This document shows positions 16,626 to 25,038 of a stretch of DNA of 64,000 nt, in pieces. Made by a program: the position numbers and the translations under genes. This DNA comes from Imperialibacter sp040222385 (GTDB taxonomy: Bacteria > Bacteroidota > Bacteroidia > Cytophagales > Cyclobacteriaceae). Position 1 is the stretch's first letter. The number at the start of each line of letters is the position of its first letter. The notes beneath the pieces were generated by a model. That model was not told the origin of the DNA. It made no database searches and saw only the letters and a program-made list of their open reading frames with translations. The stretch is from the NCBI RefSeq assembly GCF_040222385.1, contig NZ_JAVKDF010000053.1, positions 73,689-137,688 on the forward strand, written 5' to 3'.

Positions 16626-19600
16626 ATGAGAGCAATTTTATCATTCTTTATTAGGTATCCAATTTGGGCTAATGTAATACTGTTTGCAGTATTTCTTCTG
16701 GGGTTGGCCAGCTTCCTGACCATGAAGAAGTCGTTTTTCCCTGAGAGAACGCCGAACATGATTACTGTGTCGGTCGCCTATCCTGGTGCGGCTCCTGAGG
16801 AAATGGAGGAAGGTATTACTATTAAAATAGAGGAGGCCCTCAAGGGAATCGTTGGTATTGTGGAGGTGAGATCCGTGTCGAGCGAGAACTCGGCGTCCAT
16901 CACCATTGAAACATCAACCAACTATGAACTTGACGAAGTTCTCACCGAAGTAAAAAACGCAGTTGACAGAATCAATTCCTTTCCGGTAGGTGCTGAAAAG
17001 CCCACGGTTTTCAAACAGCAGTCCACCAGCATGGCCTCTTTCCTGGGCCTCAAAGGCGATGTGCCATTAAGGGAACTTAAAATAATTGCGGAAAAAATTG
17101 AGGACGACCTTCTTAAGTCGGGGCTGATTACACAGGTAAGAGTGTCTGGTTTTCCTGACCTGGAAATATCAATTGAGGTGCCGGAGGAGAACCTTTCTCG
17201 CTATGGCATCACGTTTACGCAAGTAGCCAATGCGGTTCGTGTAAACAACCGTGACGTGTCGGGCGGTACCATCAAAACCTCTGAAGAGGAAATAAGGATA
17301 CGGGCCAATGCCAAAGACTATGACCCGGAAGTGATTGGGAATATCGTTTTGAAGGCTAATGCCGATGGCACCCGGGTGCTGCTCAAAGACATCGGTACTG
17401 TTACGCTAGGTTTTGCTGACATCCCTAACAAGTATTATAGTAATAATGTGAGAGCTGTCAATATCTCGGTAAGTAAGTTGCCTGAAGAGGATCTTCTCGC
17501 TATTTCTGAGTATCTGGATAAGTACGTGGCAGATTTCAACGCCCAGAATCAGGGTGTAACTTTGTTCACAAACTTTGATTTCTACTCAATACTTGAGCAA
17601 CGAATAGACCTATTGACGAGCAACTTTGTTCTTGGCCTCGTTTTGGTGATGATCACGCTAGGGTTATTCCTGTCATTGAGACTTTCGTTTTGGGTGGCTG
17701 CAGGCATCCCGATTTCTTTTCTGGCCATGTTTGTAGTTGGCAGCATTGCCGGCATCACTATTAACATGCTGTCACTATTTGGAATGCTTCTGGTAGTTGG
17801 GATACTCGTGGACGACGGTATTGTTATCTCCGAAAACATATATACCCATTTTGAAAAAGGAAAGACGCCCGAACAGGCGGCGGTAGATGGCACGTTGGAA
17901 ATGATGCCTTCAGTGTTTACCTCGGTGGCCACGACTATGTTGGCTTTCGTAACGCTGATTTTCCTGGATAATGGTGGGTTCAGTTACGAAATGGCGGTGG
18001 TGGTAATTGCCTGCCTTGGCTTTTCGCTGGTAGAAGCTTTCTTAATCCTGCCTTCTCACCTGGCCTCCAAAGCCATTTTGTCAAAGAGAAAGCCGGACAC
18101 ATTGTATGACCGGTTCAGGACAACAATGGAGAAAGGCATTGACTTTGTTCGTTTCAGGCTGTACGGAAATTCCATTAAGTTTTTGGTTCAATGGCGTTGG
18201 ATTGCAATGATGGGGCCATTGGTGTTTGTGATGATGGTAGTGGGGATGTCACAAGGCGGTTTGATAAGGTTCGAGTTTTTTCCGAGAACCCCTTTTGACG
18301 ATTTGCAGGTGGATTTGATGCTCAAACCAGGCACCAGAGAAAACATTACCGAAGACTACCTGAGAAGATTTCAGGATCAGGTATGGGAAGTGCATGAAGA
18401 AATGAAGAAGGAGGCGGGCTTAACCGAACCGTTTTTCTCGTCAGTGGACATCATAATTGGCAGCGGCGCAAGCAGAACGAGCAGCGGCAGCCATGTGGGA
18501 TATGTAGGGGTTAATTTTGAAGACCTGGAAGGTAAAAACATTTCAGCGTTTGAGGTTGCTAACCGAATTAGGAAAAAAATTGGCCCTATCCCGGAGGCTG
18601 AGAACTTTACAGTAGGAGCTGCCCAGCGATGGGGCAAGCCTGTTTCCATAGCGCTGAAAGGCAAGTATATTGACGAAATAGAGGAGGCAAAAACAGAGCT
18701 CAAGGAAAGCCTGAGAAGGATTGATCTGCTAAAGGATATTACCGACAATTCTGCGATAGGTCAGCGGGAAATAAAGCTTGAACTAAAGCCATTGGCTTAT
18801 TTCATGGGCTTGAATCATCAGGATATTACTCAGCAGATACGTCAGGGCTTCTTTGGCGAAGAAGTGCAACGACTGATTATAGGCACCGACGAGGTGAGAG
18901 TATGGGTGCGCTACCCGGAAGAGGATCGGGTAAACGTCAGTCAGCTTGAATCGATGAAGATCAGAGCTGCTAATGGTTCTGAGTATCCGCTGTCACAGCT
19001 TGCCACCTATGAAGTGGAGAGAGGGGTGTTGAGTATCAACCGCTTCAACGGAAAGCGGGAGGTGAGAGTAGAGGCCGATTTGGCCAATAACAACACCTCG
19101 ATGCCACCGCTGATAGAAAAGATTACAGCTGATATTATGCCACCCATCATGGCAAGGCATCCTTCACTGGAATACTCTTTCGAAGGTCAACAGCGTCGTG
19201 CATCGAGAGAACTTGATTCGGGAGCGGTAATCTTTGGGTTGTGTTTGATAGCCACTCTTTTGTTGCTTATGCTAACTACCCGATCTTATCTGCAACCGTT
19301 CATGATTTTCTCGCTCATACCACTGGGGTTCATTTGTGCCATATTCGGTCACTGGATTGAAGACAAAACGGTTTCTATTCTGAGCGCCTATGGCATGCTG
19401 GCATTGTCGGGTGTAATTATCAACGATGCTGTGGTGATGGTGGATCAATTCAACCGAAACCTCAAAGAAGGCATGAATATGCACGATGCAGTGATTGATG
19501 CTGGAATTAGTAGATTCAGACCTATTGTTCTAACATCGGCAACAACCGTAGCGGGGCTTTACCCTATCATTCTTGAGACAAGCTTCCAGGCCCAGTTCCT

Positions 19601-19799
19601 GATTCCAATGGCCATTTCTATTGCTTATGGTGTAGCACTGGGAACGCTGTTTATCCTTTTCTTCTTCCCGGTGTTTCTCATGGTGATGAACGATATCAGG
19701 GTGTACTCCAAGTGGTTGCTATTCGGTGGAGAGAAGCCAAACAAGGAAGAGGTAGAGCCGGCGGTGAAAGAAATGAAAAAGGGCTACGCCCTTAACTAA
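16626..19799 (+). CDS. RND efflux permease subunit (AcrB/HAE family)
   Basis: The 1057-residue inner-membrane transporter has the RND layout of 12 helices and two large periplasmic loops. The N-terminus FFIRYPIWANVILFAVFLLG, the VAYPGAAPEEMEE entry of the first loop, the MLLVVGILVDDGIVISENI helix 4 with its proton-relay aspartates, and the second-half ALSGVIINDAVVMVD are all characteristic. It exports substrates using the proton gradient together with the adaptor and TolC partner in the same operon. Substrate class is not evident: heavy-metal pumps would show other TM4 motifs, so hydrophobic or lipid-like substrates are more likely. Confidence 0.95.
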   Translation: MRAILSFFIRYPIWANVILFAVFLLGLASFLTMKKSFFPERTPNMITVSVAYPGAAPEEMEEGITIKIEEALKGIVGIVEVRSVSSENSASITIETSTNYELDEVLTEVKNAVDRINSFPVGAEKPTVFKQQSTSMASFLGLKGDVPLRELKIIAEKIEDDLLKSGLITQVRVSGFPDLEISIEVPEENLSRYGITFTQVANAVRVNNRDVSGGTIKTSEEEIRIRANAKDYDPEVIGNIVLKANADGTRVLLKDIGTVTLGFADIPNKYYSNNVRAVNISVSKLPEEDLLAISEYLDKYVADFNAQNQGVTLFTNFDFYSILEQRIDLLTSNFVLGLVLVMITLGLFLSLRLSFWVAAGIPISFLAMFVVGSIAGITINMLSLFGMLLVVGILVDDGIVISENIYTHFEKGKTPEQAAVDGTLEMMPSVFTSVATTMLAFVTLIFLDNGGFSYEMAVVVIACLGFSLVEAFLILPSHLASKAILSKRKPDTLYDRFRTTMEKGIDFVRFRLYGNSIKFLVQWRWIAMMGPLVFVMMVVGMSQGGLIRFEFFPRTPFDDLQVDLMLKPGTRENITEDYLRRFQDQVWEVHEEMKKEAGLTEPFFSSVDIIIGSGASRTSSGSHVGYVGVNFEDLEGKNISAFEVANRIRKKIGPIPEAENFTVGAAQRWGKPVSIALKGKYIDEIEEAKTELKESLRRIDLLKDITDNSAIGQREIKLELKPLAYFMGLNHQDITQQIRQGFFGEEVQRLIIGTDEVRVWVRYPEEDRVNVSQLESMKIRAANGSEYPLSQLATYEVERGVLSINRFNGKREVRVEADLANNNTSMPPLIEKITADIMPPIMARHPSLEYSFEGQQRRASRELDSGAVIFGLCLIATLLLLMLTTRSYLQPFMIFSLIPLGFICAIFGHWIEDKTVSILSAYGMLALSGVIINDAVVMVDQFNRNLKEGMNMHDAVIDAGISRFRPIVLTSATTVAGLYPIILETSFQAQFLIPMAISIAYGVALGTLFILFFFPVFLMVMNDIRVYSKWLLFGGEKPNKEEVEPAVKEMKKGYALN

Positions 19800-19819
19800 T
19801 CATTGATCTAACAATTGTA

Positions 19820-21181
19820 ATGAAGAAAATACTCTTAACGTTCGGGATGGCCTTGGTCATCCTGAACTCATATGCCCAGACAGAAGAACCAAAAATAACC
19901 GAGCTATCGCTTTCGGAGGCGATTGCCACCGGCCTGGACAATAACTTCTCAATAAAGATTGAAAAGCAAAATATTGATATTGCCACCCGTAACAACTCAT
20001 GGGGGCAAGCTGGTTTGTATCCGTCTCTAACTTTCAATCTTTCACAGGGACTCGGAAGGAGCGAAATAGGCGAAAACCCATCAGCATTTGCCTATGGAGC
20101 GTTTCAGTCCAGAAACTTACAACCATCCCTAGCTCTGAGTTGGGGGCTATTTAATGGCTTCAATGTTAGGATAACTAAGGAAAGATTAGAGTTGCTGCAA
20201 CAACAAAGTGTCGGAAATGCAACCGTAGTTGTAGAAACAAGTATTCAGGGGATGGTCGAAGCCTACTACACTGTTCGTTTACAAGAGGAACAGTTAAGAA
20301 TTTTTGAGAGAAGTCTTCTGTTGTCCAAGGATAAGTATAACTACAGTAAGCTTAAGGGAGAGTTGGGTAGTGCAGTAACTTTTGATATTCTTCAGGATAA
20401 GAGTGCTTATCTAACAGACTCCTCTAACTATGTTACCCAACTTTTCAATGTTCAAAGTGCCAAAAGAAATCTTAATTTGTTGTTAGGTATTGATGTTGAG
20501 ACAACTTATGAGTTGACCGATTCTTTGACTGTGGAAGTTCAACAATTCACCCTTGATGAATTGTATGCCCGCATGGTAGCTAACAACAGCAATCTTAAGA
20601 ATCAGTACATTAATCAGGAAATTTTTAAGAGAGATATCGGGATTGCAACGGCTGCTATGTACCCTTCAGTATCACTTTCGTTGGGTGCAAACAAAAACTT
20701 TCAGGTTCAGAACACCACTCAAGCAACATTTAGAAGCGGTGAGCCGGGCAGGGCTGGAATTGAATCAGTTAACACTAACTACAACGCAAACTTTACGCTC
20801 AGCTTTACCATATTCAATGGAGGAAGAATTCGCAGGCAAATTGAGAATGCCAGGGTCAATGAGCAAATTGCTGCCATCAGGGTCGACGAACTGAAGCAAA
20901 GCTTGAAAAACAGTCTGATCAATACACTGGAGTTTTATCGCTTGCGGGCACGGCTGTACCAGATTGCCATTGAAAACAGACAAACTGCTGAGTTTAATTT
21001 GACACTGGGTGAGGACCGTTATCGTAATGGAACGATCAGCTCTTTCGACTTCCGTGACTTACAACTGAACTATTTGCGGTCAGCGCTGAGTGAACTTCAG
21101 ACCAAGTATAACCTGGTAGAATCGGAAGTAGAACTAATGCGCCTTACCGGTGGTATTTTGGAAGAATACGAGACTGAATAA
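19820..21181 (+). CDS. TolC family outer membrane efflux protein
   Basis: The 453-residue protein has a cleavable signal peptide ending in NSYAQ and two repeated halves of coiled-coil plus beta-barrel. Typical features are LSLSEAIATGLDNNFSIKIEKQN in the first half, and YPSVSLSLG, FTIFNGGRIRRQIE and RYRNGTISSFDF in the second. It forms the trimeric outer-membrane exit duct for the upstream RND pump; the gap to the permease gene is 20 bp. It is slightly more AT-rich than the pump gene. A remarkable 25-bp palindrome follows the stop codon. Confidence 0.93.
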   Translation: MKKILLTFGMALVILNSYAQTEEPKITELSLSEAIATGLDNNFSIKIEKQNIDIATRNNSWGQAGLYPSLTFNLSQGLGRSEIGENPSAFAYGAFQSRNLQPSLALSWGLFNGFNVRITKERLELLQQQSVGNATVVVETSIQGMVEAYYTVRLQEEQLRIFERSLLLSKDKYNYSKLKGELGSAVTFDILQDKSAYLTDSSNYVTQLFNVQSAKRNLNLLLGIDVETTYELTDSLTVEVQQFTLDELYARMVANNSNLKNQYINQEIFKRDIGIATAAMYPSVSLSLGANKNFQVQNTTQATFRSGEPGRAGIESVNTNYNANFTLSFTIFNGGRIRRQIENARVNEQIAAIRVDELKQSLKNSLINTLEFYRLRARLYQIAIENRQTAEFNLTLGEDRYRNGTISSFDFRDLQLNYLRSALSELQTKYNLVESEVELMRLTGGILEEYETE

Positions 21182-21195
21182 CCACGAAGATTTTG

Positions 21196-21255
21196 ATTTG
21201 AGATTTCTGATTTGAAATTAATGGTTCGCATAATTTCAAATCAGAAATCTCAAAT
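21196..21255. terminator. 25-bp perfect hairpin between convergent genes
   Basis: Bases 21196-21220 and 21231-21255 are exact reverse complements, reading ATTTGAGATTTCTGATTTGA at the left outer end, with a 10-nt loop ATGGTTCGCA. It lies 15 bp after the TolC gene and 4 bp before the end of the convergent carboxypeptidase gene. It probably ends both transcripts, but its perfection and length suggest a dispersed palindromic repeat recruited there. Confidence 0.75.
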
Positions 21256-21258
21256 TCC

Positions 21259-22620
21259 TCAATACTTGTCCCTTATAAACTCCAGCACTTCCTGCATTTG
21301 CTCTCTTATAGGGTTGGTGAACCCGGGGTAGTTGTTGTGCATAAAGCTAAAGATCAGCACCTTTCCTGAGTTGGTTTTAATAAACCCACTGAGTGAGTGC
21401 ACGCCGCTTAAGGTGCCTGTTTTAGCGAAAACGTAAGGCTCCGCATCACCGGCATACCAGCGGCGTATGGTGCCAGCCTGGCCACCAATAGCCAGCGTCC
21501 TGAATAACTCCTTTTGTTCAACTAGCGTAGAAGTTTCCTCCAGCAAGCCCACCAGGCTTCGTGGCGTGAACATATTGTATCTCGATAGCCCAGAGCCATC
21601 ATGCCAGATAGGTGCATCCGGCAAATTGCTGAGGTATTTGTTCTTTACAAACCACAAGGCATTGTTGCCGCTAAGTGTATCCCCAAACCCGGAAGAGCAC
21701 ATCACTAGGATCTGTTCTGCAATAAAATTATCGCTTGGCCAAAGCATGGCCTGATATACTTTTTGCGAGGGATAGCCTTTGAGGGTTTTCCATTGTAAAC
21801 TATCCGGCTTGTAGCCAAAAATTACCGGCTTCTTTAACGTGTCTTGCAGCAGTTCCCTTCCCAGGGAAAAGGAGTATTTGAAAGGCACGTCTCTTTCCAC
21901 TGTGTCCAGTTTTTCAGGTGTAAAAAACAGGTAGGAGTTGTAGCTAAGGTCTCTTTCTACCAATGTTCTTTGCTTTTCGAAAGGTCTCGCTTCCACAAAC
22001 TGCTGAAAGAAGGGAGGGTTTACCTTGGGCGTCGTATCTCCCGGAAGCATGCTAAACCTCACGAAGTTGCCGTAGATAGGAAGGCCGGCTCTTTCAGGCT
22101 GATAGTAATACAGGTAGTCGTCCCACGACCACCCGGGCCCAAAAACAGGATCTTTGTAGTTCTCGGGCTGCCAAATCAGTGCTTTGCTGGTGTCTGATAG
22201 CAAGTCAAACGCCGGTTGATACTCGAAGTCGGGGTGCAGGAAAGTGGGATCGCCGGTGCCAGTGAAGAAAAGCGTGTCGTTGGCTTCGGCATACTTGAGG
22301 GCTGGGATGGAATCGCCGAGCAATCTGATGCCTGAGTAGTAGGTAAAAAGTTTGGTGTTGGAGGCGGGAGTGAAATACTTGTCGCCATTCTGATCGGCCA
22401 GATAAGTTTTCGTTTCAGGGTCATACAGCACAAAGCCAGTGAAATGATCGGCGAAATCTGGCGACTTCTTAACCATTTGTTTCAGCACCATTTTTTTGCT
22501 GATCACAAGTTGTGGCGAGCAGGAAAACTGGCTTATCACAAGCATCGCAATTAATGTAAACCACAGGTAGTCAAGGGGCTTCGACTTGTATATAGGCGAC
22601 TCTGTACTTTTTCTTTTCAT
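21259..22620 (-). CDS. dacB: D-alanyl-D-alanine carboxypeptidase/endopeptidase (S13, PBP4 family)
   Basis: The 453-residue lipoprotein has an N-terminal hydrophobic stretch ending in the lipobox ISQFSC. The penicillin-binding active-site motifs are in S13 order: SxxK in PASNTKLFT (near 85), SxN in PSDNFIAEQ (near 300) and KTG in AKTGTLSGV (near 395). The enzyme trims the terminal D-alanine or cleaves cross-bridges in peptidoglycan, acting in the periplasm. It faces away from the DUF1611/epimerase genes but forms part of a peptidoglycan-turnover block with them. Confidence 0.9.
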   Translation of the reverse strand: MKRKSTESPIYKSKPLDYLWFTLIAMLVISQFSCSPQLVISKKMVLKQMVKKSPDFADHFTGFVLYDPETKTYLADQNGDKYFTPASNTKLFTYYSGIRLLGDSIPALKYAEANDTLFFTGTGDPTFLHPDFEYQPAFDLLSDTSKALIWQPENYKDPVFGPGWSWDDYLYYYQPERAGLPIYGNFVRFSMLPGDTTPKVNPPFFQQFVEARPFEKQRTLVERDLSYNSYLFFTPEKLDTVERDVPFKYSFSLGRELLQDTLKKPVIFGYKPDSLQWKTLKGYPSQKVYQAMLWPSDNFIAEQILVMCSSGFGDTLSGNNALWFVKNKYLSNLPDAPIWHDGSGLSRYNMFTPRSLVGLLEETSTLVEQKELFRTLAIGGQAGTIRRWYAGDAEPYVFAKTGTLSGVHSLSGFIKTNSGKVLIFSFMHNNYPGFTNPIREQMQEVLEFIRDKY

Positions 22621-22850
22621 ATGGTTTTTATAGCAGCTATCCTTACCATGACCCGAATAAATAATGCTTCAGTGAAAAATTCTAATTTATGAACGAAGAG
22701 TGTGGAATTTTAGTAAAATTGGTGCTTGCTAAGTTTGGCAATATATCGAATCTTCGCTAGCTGATTTTTCGAAGTCATTACCTGCTTACAAAATACAATT
22801 GACACCTATTACATTGAACAATCAAAAACCTATCTTCTATTTATAGTAAA

Positions 22851-23927
22851 ATGCAATTAAAATCAATCGTATTGTCCAATGGCAGCTTCGATACGAAGTC
22901 GGCCAAAACTGCCCATGGGCTTATTAGGGGATCTGTAAGATATGATATCCTCGCTGTCATCGATCCGGTGTTTTTCGGCCAGGATGCGGGTACCGTGCTG
23001 GACGGCAGGGAAAGAGGAATTCCTATTTATAAGACCGTTAAAGACTTTTTACTCGCAGGCGGAAAGGCAGAAAATTGCGTTGTGGGCGTGGCTCCAAAAG
23101 GAGGTCAGCTGCCCAAATCAATGGAAGAAGATGTGGTGACAGCAATGGAAAATGGCATGGATGTCGTAAGTGGCTTGCATTCATTTCTCAACGACAACGA
23201 AAGGCTGGCTACGCTTGCAAAGGAAAAAGGCGTAACAATACACGATATCAGGCAGCCAAGGGAACGGAAATACCTGAAGTTCTGGACGGGTGACATATAC
23301 AAAGTAAAGTCAGCCAAAATTGCAGTAATGGGCACCGACTGTGGCCTTGGGAAAAGAACCACCTCCAAATTCATTGTGGAAGCCATCCGTAAGGAGGGTA
23401 TGATTTCAGAAATGATTTACACCGGACAAACGGGGTGGATGCAAGGCTGGAAGTACGGGTTTATCCTCGACTCCACTTACAACGACTATGTGTCTGGCGA
23501 GCTGGAAAATGCTCTCGTAACCTGTGACAGAGACCTGAACCCCGACCTGATGGTGATTGAGGGACAGGCAGCCTTGCGCAATATCAGTGGGCCATGCGGT
23601 TCCGAGTTTTTGCTTTCGGGCGATGTAGACGGTGTGGTTTTGCAACATGCCCCGGCCAGGGTTCACTACGACGGCTTCGAGTACCTGGATGCCAAGATAC
23701 CCCCAATCACTGAGGACATTGCGCTGATAAAAATGTATGGCAAGGAAGTCATTGGTGTGACGCTCAACACAAGAGGCCTTACTATTGACCAGGCACTCCG
23801 GCACAAAGAGGAGTATGAGCAAAAATTGGGTATACCCGTGGCTTTGCCAGTGGAAAGAGGAGTGGATGACATTTTAGGACCAATAAGAGAGTTGATCAAA
23901 CGAAAGAATGCGAATAAAGGAAATTAA
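22851..23927 (+). CDS. DUF1611 P-loop protein (DgcN-like)
   Basis: The 358-residue DUF1611 protein has an N-terminal Rossmann-like part (PVFFGQDAG, VGVAPKGGQLP) and a C-terminal P-loop domain with GTDCGLGKRTTSKF near residue 163. Further motifs are YTGQTGWMQG and IEGQAALRN. In marine bacteria a DUF1611 protein was described as a D-glutamate N-acetyltransferase (DgcN) working with an enolase-superfamily racemase. Here the stop overlaps such an epimerase gene by 20 bp, so the two act together. Whether it acylates D-glutamate or processes muropeptide-derived dipeptides is not shown by the sequence. Confidence 0.85.
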   Translation: MQLKSIVLSNGSFDTKSAKTAHGLIRGSVRYDILAVIDPVFFGQDAGTVLDGRERGIPIYKTVKDFLLAGGKAENCVVGVAPKGGQLPKSMEEDVVTAMENGMDVVSGLHSFLNDNERLATLAKEKGVTIHDIRQPRERKYLKFWTGDIYKVKSAKIAVMGTDCGLGKRTTSKFIVEAIRKEGMISEMIYTGQTGWMQGWKYGFILDSTYNDYVSGELENALVTCDRDLNPDLMVIEGQAALRNISGPCGSEFLLSGDVDGVVLQHAPARVHYDGFEYLDAKIPPITEDIALIKMYGKEVIGVTLNTRGLTIDQALRHKEEYEQKLGIPVALPVERGVDDILGPIRELIKRKNANKGN

Positions 23928-24975
23928 TATCCGCAAGGAAAACCTGGAACTGGCTAAGCCGTACTCCATTTCTTATAAAACCGTGGATTCGGTAGAAAAC
24001 GTGATTGTGGAACTATTCGCAGACAACGGTATGGTTGGCATGGGCGTGGCCAATCCCAGTAAGTATGTGGTGAATGAGGATGTCAGTGAATGTTATAAAA
24101 CTTTAACCTCCAGTGATCTCTCCTTTCTGAAAGGTTTCGACGTTTCGTGCTTTTGCGAACTGCTCAATGGAATACATTCCCATTTTGCTGCCAGTGCGGG
24201 GTCAAGAGTGGCACTCGATGTGGCCCTGCACGATCTATTCACACAATCACTGGGTGTGCCATTAGTTCACTTTCTGGGTGTTCACCACAAATCAATGGCT
24301 ACTTCGGTCACCATTGGTATTATGAATATTGAGGAGACGCACAGAGAGGCAGATGACTTTATCAAAAACGGTTTTAAAATTTTGAAAGTCAAGCTGGGAA
24401 AGACTATCGAGGAGGACATAGAGCGGACAATTGCCCTGCGCAAACACATTGGCAACAAAGCTATGATCCGGATAGACGCCAACCAGGGATGGGATTTTGA
24501 TGAGACCATCGAATTTGTAAGCGCAACAAAAGACCTCGATATTGAGCTGATAGAGCAACCGCTGAAGCAGTCGGCCATTGCTGAGTACCGCAAGTTTCCA
24601 GATTATGTAAAGAACCTGGTAGCTGCCGATGAATCACTGGTGGGTCCGGCAGATGCTTTCAGCCTGGCCAACAATCCCAAGGCGGCCGGTATCTACAATA
24701 TCAAGCTGATGAAATGCGGGGGCATTCAACCAGCGAGAGAGATTGCCACCATAGCCAGGCAGGCTGGTATTGACCTGATGTGGGGCTGCAACGACGAAAG
24801 TATTATCAGCATTGCTGCGGGCTTGCATGTGGCCTTTTCTTGCCCTCACACAAAATATATTGATCTTGACGGCAGCCTTGATCTCGCCAAAGACGTGGTG
24901 TCGGGTGGCTTTGTTATCAAGGATGGCATGATGAGTTTGACAGACCAGCCCGGATTGGGCGTCAAGAAGATATAG
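23908..24975 (+). CDS. Dipeptide (L-Ala-D/L-Glu type) epimerase, enolase superfamily
   Basis: The 355-residue enzyme has the muconate-lactonizing/dipeptide epimerase fold. Catalytic Lys160 and Lys162 (LKVKLG), metal ligands Asp190 (RIDANQGW), Glu216 (IEQPL) and Asp241 (AADES), and the opposite-face Lys266 are all present at nearly the numbering of the Bacillus L-Ala-D/L-Glu epimerase. Asp319-x-Asp321 near the C-terminus matches the pair that holds the free amino group of the L-Ala residue, which argues for dipeptides rather than N-acylated amino acids. It converts D-Glu-containing dipeptides from peptidoglycan to usable L-forms. It overlaps the DUF1611 gene. Confidence 0.9.
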   Translation: MRIKEINIRKENLELAKPYSISYKTVDSVENVIVELFADNGMVGMGVANPSKYVVNEDVSECYKTLTSSDLSFLKGFDVSCFCELLNGIHSHFAASAGSRVALDVALHDLFTQSLGVPLVHFLGVHHKSMATSVTIGIMNIEETHREADDFIKNGFKILKVKLGKTIEEDIERTIALRKHIGNKAMIRIDANQGWDFDETIEFVSATKDLDIELIEQPLKQSAIAEYRKFPDYVKNLVAADESLVGPADAFSLANNPKAAGIYNIKLMKCGGIQPAREIATIARQAGIDLMWGCNDESIISIAAGLHVAFSCPHTKYIDLDGSLDLAKDVVSGGFVIKDGMMSLTDQPGLGVKKI

Positions 24976-25038
24976 CTAATAACTTTTGGCGACTAGCTGA
25001 CTTCTAAGTAAAATTTTGACTTTTAGTAAACCTGATCA

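Noticed and set aside
22706..22720. AATTTT/AAAATT hairpin upstream of the DUF1611 gene
   Set aside because: Six A/T pairs are expected by chance in AT-rich intergenic DNA.
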